From Cryptomeria japonica (lineage: Eukaryota; Streptophyta; Pinopsida; Cupressales; Cupressaceae): DNA of 64,000 nt. Every line of letters begins with the position of its first letter. Position 1 is the stretch's first letter. The notes below the pieces were generated by a model. That model was given only the letters and a program-made list of their open reading frames with translations, did not search any database and had not been told where the DNA came from. The stretch lies in the NCBI RefSeq assembly GCF_030272615.1, contig NC_081408.1, positions 309,848,450 to 309,912,449 on the forward strand, written 5' to 3'. Below are positions 34,352 to 43,168 of the stretch, one piece after another. A program made the position numbers and the translations under genes.

Positions 34352-34369
34352 TGGTGAACCCGACGTGAA
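34352..34369 (+). other. B2 primer binding site
   Basis: TGGTGAACCCGACGTGAA three bases after the LTR end (GCTTTACA). The tRNA is not assigned. Almost identical to the site of element C. Confidence 0.78.
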
Positions 34370-35528
34370 CATCCTTTCTGATTATTCATAATTAGATCTG
34401 AAAATTGGATTCCTTGATTACATTTCCATGTTGATCTTTTGCAAAATTTTAGAGGTTAATTGCATAAAAACCCTAAATTTTCTTTTTAGTAATCAAGCTT
34501 GTGAAATGTCTAAATGTTAATGCTTGTTTCAGATCTACCCTTCTATTACAAATTATCAATTCATATTTGTGCCTTAATTTTGAAAATTAAGTGGTTAAGT
34601 GTTAAAACCCTAATTTTTAAAACCCTCTTGATTCAACCTTTGCTCGACAATTTCACTGATCAAAACATCTCCAAATCAGCTGTAACTTTGGATTCCGCAA
34701 TAAAATCACAATATCTTTCATCCTTGAAAATTTGGAAAAAAGTTGCGAGGACCGTGTGCACTCCGAGCACCATCGTCCCCGACATTTTTTCCGAAATTTC
34801 GGGAGCTAGATCTTACTGTATTTTCCTGCTAAAATCCAGAATTTTGGCTGATTTTATCAATTATAACACTTTCAAAATTACAGTCAAAGTTGTTCTAGGG
34901 ATTGCTTGGATTAACGCTTCTAATCATTCAAAAATCATTGAAATTGAAATTTTGTGTCAAAATTGTGTTCTTACTGTCCTAAATCTGAAAAGTGTGTTTG
35001 CATTCATTAAAAATTTCAGTGCTTTATTCAAATTCTTACAATTTGTGACTTTTGAAATTAAGTGCTTAATTACAACAACTTTAATTTCCGCTTTCAAAAT
35101 TGAATTTTGCGTGAAATTGAGTCAATTTTTGAATTTCAAAATTTGCATTGCTCTTGACATTCCCTCTAAAATCATAAAATTCAAAATTTCAGTTTCCCTC
35201 TCTTTTTCAAAATTCAAATTTTGTATTTTTCGACAATCTTGGTAGGGTTCAATTTCGAGATTGCAACTTTAATTTGGCCTATCTACAGATCATAAAATCA
35301 CTCAATTTTTTCAGATTAGCTCTAAAATCATCATACCTTTCATCCTTGCAAATTTCAAAAAAAGTTGCAAGGACCGTGTTGCACTCCGAGCGCCACGGTC
35401 CCGGACATTTTTTCTGAAATTTCGGGAGATTGTTGTGATTGCATTTAACAGCTTAAATCCATAAGATTGGCTGATTTTGCTAAAAATTGCTACCTCTAAA
35501 TTCAAAATTTCCTCTTCCTTTCTAGTGC
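34370..35528 (+). other. B2 leader with 243-codon open frame (34514-35245)
   Basis: AU-rich leader between PBS and gag. A 243-codon frame keeps the same ends as in B1. Two GC-rich quasi-palindromes about 620 bp apart (34749-34778 and 35371-35401), each within a longer repeated context (AAAAAAGTTGC...GACATTTTTTC), stand out from the AT-rich background. Confidence 0.6.
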
Positions 35529-38500
35529 ATGAGTTTTACAACAATAAGCCCTACTTACACTATTCCCGTTAGACGAAGTCGTAGAATTAAGTCTTTCCGA
35601 GGTTTAATTATCGAGGAGATGGAACCTAATTTGAATAGCCTTTTTAACGAGGACATGGGTAATTCCTCTAATCCTCCTAATGGTGAAGAAGCTCTCCATG
35701 AGGTTTCTGAAGAACAAATTTTGAAATTGGATAACCAATTTGATGATTTTCAACAATGGATGTCTCAAGAATACCCTGATAGTCAAGCTCTTCCTTTAAT
35801 TGAGGGTCTAAAACGTATGCTTCAAAGTGATAAGAATGGAATTGATATTTTGCGTGGTATTGCACACATTGTGGATTCGAATGTGATGCCTATGAAGAGT
35901 TGTGCTAAAAATTTGGGTTATACACAACCTCCTACTCAAGTCAATCATTCTATTCCTTTGATGACTTCTATTGCTAGCATACCTACCTTTACATCAAACA
36001 TAATGGCTACTTCTACACAAGACATTCCTCCTGTGATCACCAATCATGGGGGCGATCCTTCTTCTTCAATTAACCCTCTTCCTTCATTTAATCCGACTTC
36101 TTCATTCATTCCTTCAATGAGTGTCCCTAGTATATCTCCACAAATGAACATGACGCAAGGGGGCAATTCATTCAATCATTTCATTCCTCCTTGTAGTGTT
36201 CCTCCTGTCTAATCATCTCCTATGACTAATTATCATAGAGTCCCACCACCTTACTCTTTACCTTCTTTTAATAACATAACACCTCCATCACAATCTAACA
36301 CATCTAATATGAACTCTTCAACTGAAGCGACCATTAACAATCTTGCACAAACTATCTCTTCTTTACAGCAACAAATTGCCTCTATGAATCAATCTAAGTT
36401 TAGTGTGCCCACATTTGATGTTGCGAGCCCACTTTCTCTTGACATTGTTCGAGCTATCCCTCCTAAACATGTTGAAATTCCACATTTGGAGCTTTATAAT
36501 GGTAAGGGTGATCCTCTAACACATGTTAAGACCTTTCAAACAATATGTACTGATTTTGCTTATGACCAAAGGTTGCTTGCAAAATTGTTTACTAGAACAT
36601 TAAGAGACAAAGCCCTACAATGGTATTGCTCATTGCCTTCTTATTCTATTACTTCTTTCGAACAACTTGCAAATGCTTTCATTCAACAATTTCAAAACAA
36701 TATAAGTCCTCAAGTTACTTTGATTGATTTAATGCATTGTAAACAAGGTGTTAAAGAAAAAGTGACTGATTTCATTGGTAGATATAAGCATTTGTATGCT
36801 CAAATTTCTTTTCCAGTGCCTGACAATGATATTCAAAGAATCTTTATTTCTAATTTACAAAAGGATATTCGAGACAAACTTCTATTTTCTGAGTTTACTT
36901 CTTTCCAACAGTTGTGTGCAACTCTTCACAATTATCAACTGACTGTGAGTCAAATGGAACAATCACATCCTATGGCTCCGAGTGATAAGGGTGATAGCAG
37001 TCAACAACCATTTGGGAAGTTTAAACCGAACAGAGATTCCATCAAATTCAATGAAAACATCATCAACAACAATGTGAATGCAGCATCAGGTGTGCCTCCT
37101 ATTTCTAAATTTTTCAAGAAAGAAAGAAAGTATACTCCTTTGAATGAATCATTGCATAGTATTATGAATAAGTTATTGGAACAAAATGTGCTTACTCTTC
37201 CTCCTATAAGGCAAATTGATCCTGCAAAGATTACTTCACCTTATTTTAATAACAAAGCTTTTTGTCAATTTCATCGTCAGCCTGGGCATGATACTGAAAA
37301 ATGTTTTTCTTTAAAGGGTAAAATTCAAGATTTGATTGATAATAATACTATTTCTATTTCTGGAGTGAATGATAAAGGCAATACATCTGTAGCTCCTCCT
37401 AATCAAAATCTTCAGATTTTCACTGATCCATTACCTTCTCATACCTCTAATGCGATTGAGACTAATGATTCCTCTTTTTCATCTGATGGTCTTGTGTCTA
37501 TGACTCCGAATGTGATTAACTTTGTAGAGAAGCAAGAAAACCCTAAAGAACCTTCCATCACATTTGATTCCAGTGAAACCATTAGGGCACTTGATGGTCC
37601 TTTATATATAGTTGCAAAAGTCAAGAATACACCTTTCTGTGGAGTGCTTATTGATACTTCGTGCATGGTTAATGTTATTACTGAAGAATTTCTTTTTACT
37701 TTGCAATTGAATCAAGTGATATATGACAAAATAGATGTGATTGTGAAACTATTTGATGCATTTTCTTCTCCTGCAATTGGTTCTATTACATTGCCTATTG
37801 AGGTCCATAACAAATCCCTTGATGTGAACTTTGCTATTATTCCATCTTCCGAACAATTTCTTGTGAAGCTTGGCTATCCTTGGCTATCTTCCATGAAAGC
37901 TATTGCTTCTCCTATTCATAAGTGTTTGAAATTTCCCCATAATGGTGAAGGTGTTACTGTCAATCATAGTCTCTTTAAACCAGCTGAAAGAACTTCTAGC
38001 GTTCCTATTGATTACTGTTGGCCTAAACAATTCCAGTCTCTTCCTCTGCGAAGTGATCATCTTTTTAAATCTTATCAAAAGTGGAAAACAGATATGATCC
38101 TATCTCTAGTGAACCTAGAACACCTAAACTTGATATTCCTATCATTCTTGAGAAGGAAGTTCTTCCTTTGAAAGATAAAACTAATGTCTTTCCTCAAGAA
38201 GATTCCCAACCCATCCCTATGGATGTGACTATGCCTATGATTAATAAACTTCCCAAAAGTAGACCTATCCCTCCTCATCATGATGGACTTGGTCTTCTTC
38301 CTAAACCAAATATTCCTCCCTTATATGGAGCGGTTCCTCCTCCTTCTTTTTATAGAGAGAAGAGACCTTCTTCTTCTCCTATTATCCAGCCTAAGAGACC
38401 ACAACCTAAACACCCAAGTGATAAGGATGAGAAAATTCCTCCTCCTCAATCTTCTCCACTTCCTACTAAGACTAGAAGAAATCGTTCTGCACGTGAATGT

Positions 38501-38953
38501 CGATGAAAGTGTCATCTTAGAGCTCAAGCAGTTGCTTCTCAAACTTTGCAATCTCCAAAAACACCTTCAACAAGCATTATTCCATTTTCTCCAAAATCTC
38601 CAAAACATAAGATGCATGATGGTCTTGATCCTGTGCGAATTAAAGACCCTATTTTTATAAATCTTGATGATGCTATAGATGAAAATGTTATTCATGATGA
38701 AAATGTTACTTCTCTCGCTTCTGATAGTGAATATGAACTTGTTGATATTGATAACCATTTATCTAATGAATTTTCTAAAGCACTTATCCTAGCTCCTAGA
38801 CAAGAACAACGTGGCTTGGAACATGAACATAGCCCTTGTTTGGATCTTGTGATAGCTCCATCTGCTGTGTTGAATGTTCCTCCTCTAGCGTGTTCCCTGC
38901 CTTCCCGAAACATTGATCAGCAAGATCAGGGGGTAGATGACATGCTAGACTAG
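35529..38953 (+). pseudogene. B2 Gag-protease polyprotein, about 1,140 codons with few lesions
   Basis: ATG 35529 (MSFTTISPTYTIPVRRSRR). In order: an acidic N-terminal region, a P/S-rich linker, the retrotransposon gag domain (LELYNGKGDPLTH near 36485 to QLCATLHNYQL near 36915), a C-X2-H-X4-H-X4-C knuckle CQFHRQPGHDTEKC (37263), and a retropepsin-like domain with VLIDTSCMVNVI (catalytic D-T-S near 37650) and KLGYPWLSSMKAI (37866). After that come a Pro-rich stretch and a basic cluster KTRRNRSARE (38468). The frame ends TAG near 38953. Lesions: TAA at 36210 (CAA in B1), a one-base deletion near 38108, and a stop at 38506. Nothing resembling RT or integrase follows. Confidence 0.88.
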
Positions 38954-39666
38954 TTACATTAGCATAGCAGATTCTCTCCTCCTCTCTTGTGTTACTTCCT
39001 CTATACGTTACTCTCATTCTTCTATTTGTTGTCCTTAGTGTTGTCTACTTGAGGACGATGCAAAGCATTGAGATCTCTCGATCTCTCTCATGTTGACTCA
39101 AAAGACACATGTGTTCCCTTCTTCTAGGTGACCTTCCTTGATTGGGGAATGAAGAACAATTATGCATCAATTATCATACAGCATACTGACCCCAAGGAAA
39201 GCGAAGTCACCTTGTGCTTTGTGTTTTGTGTCTATTATCCTTGGGCTTATCTCACACTTGGGGGCTAAATCCTTGTGATAACATGCTCCTTTCCCTTTTT
39301 CATTTTCTTATATGTATCACTACCTTAAAGAAATCACCCCCGGTGAGGCGTGTGTGATCGCTTTAACGTAGGGGGGCATACATCCCGTTCATATCTTTTC
39401 AAGATACTTGAAAATTTCTTGACAAATTTAGCTTTGCCTTGAAAATTTTTGATATCTTTCTTGCATGACTCATAGTGAGGGAACCTTACTACTGACAGTC
39501 ATGGTTCTCTCTCATGATCTTGCCTTTTACTTTGTCAATCGAAGTCGTAAGATCCTTAGTCCACTGGGGGCTTGGTGTATCTTGCCTCCTTGACATGGTG
39601 AAAGTCTTTCAATGTTGTTTCCTTGTACTTTACCGGAAGTATGAGCATACACCTATACTCCCGCTA
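38954..39666 (+). other. B2 noncoding 3' region
   Basis: No coding supported. It contains the conserved inverted repeat 39325-39337/39354-39366 and PPT-like tracts ACTTGGGGGCTAAAT (39252) and CACTGGGGGCTTGG (39562), which copy the core of the real PPT. Confidence 0.7.
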
Positions 39667-39680
39667 AAGTGGGGGCTAAA
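39667..39680 (+). other. B2 polypurine tract
   Basis: AAGTGGGGGCTAAA directly before TGTAGTGTCC. Confidence 0.87.
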
Positions 39681-40993
39681 TGTAGTGTCCTAAAATAACG
39701 ACACTTGCAATTTTGACCGCATTTGGGTCTTCACGATGGCGACACAACACGCAACCTGAATGGAGAGCCCGAAACCTGATTATGACATTGAAAAACTGCA
39801 TTTTCTTGCACCTTGGCCTGAACCTCCTTTGCACCCTACTATCCCGGGAGGTGGGACCAGAGTGCCCAGCACCCTAGTCCTTCAGGACCAGGGCACCGAG
39901 CGCCCTGGTCCCCCAGGACCAGGGCGCTCGGTGCCCTGGTCCTGAAGGACTAGGGCGCTGGGCGCCATGGTCCCCTAGGACCATGGCGCCCAGCGCCCTG
40001 GTCCCTGGGTCCTATTTTGGGCCCGGTCTCTTTTGGACTTCGGGTCTTTATGTTTGCAAATTGGAAAATTATCTTTCCTGGTCGGCCTAAGGTCAGGAAA
40101 ATTAGTCTATCAGCCCTAATTAACAAGTATATAAACTACAATTTCCTCTTTCATTCGATATGATGGAAAAAGCGTGGAAACTATACTCAAGCATTCAAGC
40201 ATTCAAGCATTCTTTCAAGCAATTGATCATTCTAAGTCTCCATTCAAGGCTAAGTGTTGCATTCAAGACAAGGATTCAACCATTAAAGAGGAGATCACTT
40301 ACTACAGACTACAACATACAACATACAACATCTATACCTTCACACATAAGGATACAAACATCCTTACAACAAGGTATTAGTAATTGTTTTACATTACAGA
40401 CATTTACATTTACAGCATTGCTCATTTCTTGGTTAATTCCAAAACTGGGGTTTGACCTAAAGGCAAACCCCTAATCCCTAACCCCCCAATCGTCTTTGCT
40501 TTTCTGTGTGTAGGTTGCAGGTACGCGGCTGAAATTGAAGATCTGGAATCCTTGTGCAGAGACGAACAGATCCCCCTTCGTTTCGCGGATTTTTCGGAGG
40601 ACCGTGGCACTCGGGTGCCATCGTCCCAGCAACTTTCGCTCAAATTTGCAGGACAGCGCCGTATCAACATTTTACTACTAATTCTAGGTCCGCAGCTTCA
40701 TACTGTATTCCTATCTCAGTTTATAAGCGAATCTTTCTCACTTTCTATGCATTCCTAGCTTAATTCTTCTATGCACATTCTTTACAAAAGAGGGTAGCCT
40801 TGCTATCACAACCCTTGAAACTCATATAGAATCCAATCTTGCATTGCATGGGATTGGATCTTGTGGGTTTCAACCCCTCTTTTGAATGTAAAGTCTCCCC
40901 TAATTGAAAACCATCAACCCTAGTGACTCTCCCTTCTCTCTCCTTGGAGTTGGGGAGGGGAGAACGACTAGGGTTCGATTTTTCCGCTTTACA
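39681..40993 (+). repeat. B2 3' LTR, 1,313 bp, with five palindrome units
   Basis: TGTAGTGTCC...CCGCTTTACA. It is 64 bp longer than its own 5' LTR, mostly because the palindrome array (39854-40004) has five units instead of three. TATA box at 40128-40135. Confidence 0.93.
39854..40004 (+). repeat. GC-rich palindrome array, five 31-bp units
   Basis: Units start at 39854, 39885, 39916, 39947 and 39978, each 27 bp with spacers TTCA, CCCA, TGAA, CCTA. Unit 3 is the exact reverse complement of unit 2, and spacer 3 (TGAA) is the complement of spacer 1 (TTCA). Units 3-4 therefore look like an inverted copy of units 1-2. Confidence 0.88.
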
Positions 40994-42077
40994 GTTATTT
41001 TAAGTATTTCTGGAACTGATTCCTCATATACCTAGGGTTGCTATCTAATGATTTTTAATGGTTCATCTATGCAAATTATCTAAATAAATCTTAGAATGTG
41101 GTTTAATTTATGTTATGTTAACATCAATAGATACACATGCTTTTGTGCACATTAATGTCATGATACAGGGTCAACCAAGATGAAAGAAAGACTAAGATGA
41201 AAGAAAGACCCAGTCAAAGTGGAGAAGCATCAAAGAAGATCATAACTACTTGATTGATTCCTTAGCAGAGTGGTTTGTGGGACATTCATAATTATTCATA
41301 GTGGAGCTTAAATCCAAGAAGGAAGTTGCGCTATATTTTCTCAGCTGCAGGACAGTTGTTGTTGTTCTATTTTCCTATAGTAACTTCTTCTTTAATGTAA
41401 TAAACCCTATTCACCTAATCCTTTGGGATGTGGGTTGATCGGTTAGGAATTTGTTAGAAATTTTTCTTATAAATTAAAGGTTTCTATCTCCTCTCAAGGG
41501 GATGAAATGATCATAGAATTTGTAGTATCCAATTTTCAAACTCATGTATTTTGTAGCTAATTTGGAATAAAGAAGACAATGTTATTTTGAGCTTATCAGT
41601 TGTTGTCTAGAGTTATTGATATACTCACTCAAGGGGGCCCACTTGGTGAGTAATCCCTTTGCATTTTTTAGTTAATTTCCATCTTATAATAGTTATTGTT
41701 TTGGCATTCAACTATTCCTATAGCCACTCCAAACAGTTCCTGTAGCCACAACGGGCAGTGTAGCTCCTATCCATTGGCCAGAACATTGTTATTCAGTAGT
41801 AGTCACTTAAGTTACTTTCAGTTGTATGTTCTGATAAGGTATTAGTTCATCATGTTTTTTCATATTTATTTAAGAGAATTTCCTTTCTAGCAGTAGGATA
41901 GAATGGTTGCAATTTGAACTTTGTGCACATACAGTGTTGGCCCGTTTCAAGTTTACGTCCCTGGTCGATAAAGTAAATGAGCCTTTGCTACATGAGAGTT
42001 AGCTATTTAGTAAGGATGTCCAATTGTTGAACTAAGTTTCTAGAACCTAGTTGCTATTCCAGTTGTGAGGACCAAAA
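40994..42077 (+). repeat. element A 3' LTR, second part
   Basis: This continues the LTR cut at 33099 and ends TGAGGACCAAAA (5' LTR: TGAACACCAACA). It carries about 175 bp (41183-41357) that both 5' LTRs (A and A3) lack. A TATA-like box is at 41467. Confidence 0.88.
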
Positions 42078-43168
42078 ACCAAAGTAGCAGACAAACCATC
42101 TAAGCATAAACAATAATCAGAGAATAAATACCATCTACATGACACCAAGAGTTATACATGGAAAACCTAGTAAAGGGAAAAACCATAGTGGGAAGCCTAC
42201 CCATAGTTAGATGATACTTCTACAGTAATTATGTGAATTGCAATTGAGGGGCCTATGGTTGCAAGAAGGCCAACAACCTAGAGCACACTGCTCATTACAA
42301 AAGGAGTCTCGCTGACTACATAGAAATCCAGACTACAATTTGGAGAAATGATTGAACTACAAAGATAGCATCTCCTATGCCTGAGTATAGTTCTAGTTAA
42401 GCTCCATACCAGAGGACTAAATCCTCTTACATAAACCCAACTCAATCTCCAATAATGGACCAAATCCTCTACCTGAATGATATTACATTATTCATACATT
42501 ACATATCCATATCCCATTCCTATGACCATAATAATCTACAATGAGATCTTACATCATATATATACAAACCCTCGACCATAAACAATCAGGTTAGCCACTA
42601 GACAATAAACCAATTACATAATTATAAAACATGTCATCCTTAAACCAAAAAAATAATATGCAACCCATAAGAAATCCCAGAAACACATCGAGAGGTCCAA
42701 TCCACATGCTACATTAAGTCGGTCCATAACCTAGATACACTGTGACCCAAATTAGGTCCACACGCTAAACAATGATCCCAATCTGCCAAGTCTTGAACAT
42801 GATCACCGTCAGCATCCTGAATCCATACCAGAAGCTACACCAACAACACTTATGCATATAATCAAAAGATCTTCATCAAAGCTCAGCTAGTGAAACCCTC
42901 ACCGAAACCACAAACCAAGCTTCCAAGCAAACATGATAGCACCAGATCACTACACCAAAACCAATTGACTGAATATGAACATGAGTATGCCAATTCTATA
43001 GCCAAATCATACTAGAGCATTATCAGATCATGCTAGATCCAATCCAACCAGAAATCACACAACCTACCTGGACCAGAAGGGTGTCGGAAAAGCATCTAAA
43101 TAGCTAGTGTTGACATCAATGACAAAAAATCAATGCAACACATTTTAAATTCCTCCAAATGGCCAACA
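42078..43168 (-). repeat. copia-1 5' LTR, outer part
   Basis: This resumes the LTR broken at 4104. It aligns without gaps to 56533 onward of the copia-2 LTR (ACCAAAGTAGC against ACCAGAATAAC, then TAAGCATAAACAATAAT). It ends AAATGGCCAACA, so the sense LTR begins TGTTGGCCATTT. The segment around 42165-42300 (GGAAAACCTAGTAAAGGGAA, then AGGAAGGCCAACAACCTAGAG-like) is shared by every copia LTR here. Confidence 0.9.

Larger units (their letters stand above)
33100..40993 (+). mobile_element. LTR element 'B2', Gag-protease only, complete, 7,894 bp
   Basis: This is the most complete B copy: 5' LTR 33100-34348, PBS 34352, leader 34370-35528, Gag-protease frame 35529-38953, noncoding 38954-39666, PPT 39667-39680, 3' LTR 39681-40993. 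It is inserted in the 3' LTR of A. The flanks GATGTT and GTTATT show no clean 5-bp duplication. There is no RT, RNase H or integrase between protease and LTR. This makes it a TR-GAG-like non-autonomous element that would need a partner's pol proteins. Confidence 0.93.
4105..42077 (+). mobile_element. Ty3/gypsy element 'A' (Athila/Tat-like), with nested B1, C and B2
   Basis: This is a plus-strand element inserted in the copia-1 LTR. Its own parts are the 5' LTR 4105-5142, PBS 5147, gag 5259-6510 and 24586-25200, protease, RT, RNase H, integrase to about 28800, an extra ORF 30559-32960, PPT at 32974, and the 3' LTR 32991-33099 and 40994-42077. Domain order PR-RT-RH-IN is that of Ty3/gypsy. The tRNA-Asp-like PBS and the extra ORF after integrase fit Athila/Tat. 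The flanks ACCGA (4100-4104) and ACCAA (42078-42082) match four of five bases, as expected for an old 5-bp target duplication. Confidence 0.88.
1..43168 (-). mobile_element. Ty1/copia element 'copia-1', left part outside window, split by nested insertions
   Basis: The element reads on the minus strand. Going down from 43168 it has the 5' LTR (43168-42078 and 4104-3964), PBS, gag, protease, integrase and the start of RT at position 1. The rest of RT, RNase H and the 3' LTR lie left of the window. The order PR-IN-RT defines Ty1/copia (Pseudoviridae-type) elements. The 5' LTR is interrupted by the 38-kb gypsy element A, and the protease/pre-integrase coding by a solo LTR. The outer right edge is flanked by AGGAT at 43169-43173, the same five bases that flank copia-2 at 56380-56384. 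Frames carry several stops, so this is a dead copy. Confidence 0.9.

Noticed and set aside
42278-42463. Short ORFs in copia LTRs (also 56724-56909 and 55551 onward)
   Set aside because: The same peptide appears wherever the LTR does; it is a chance frame in noncoding LTR.
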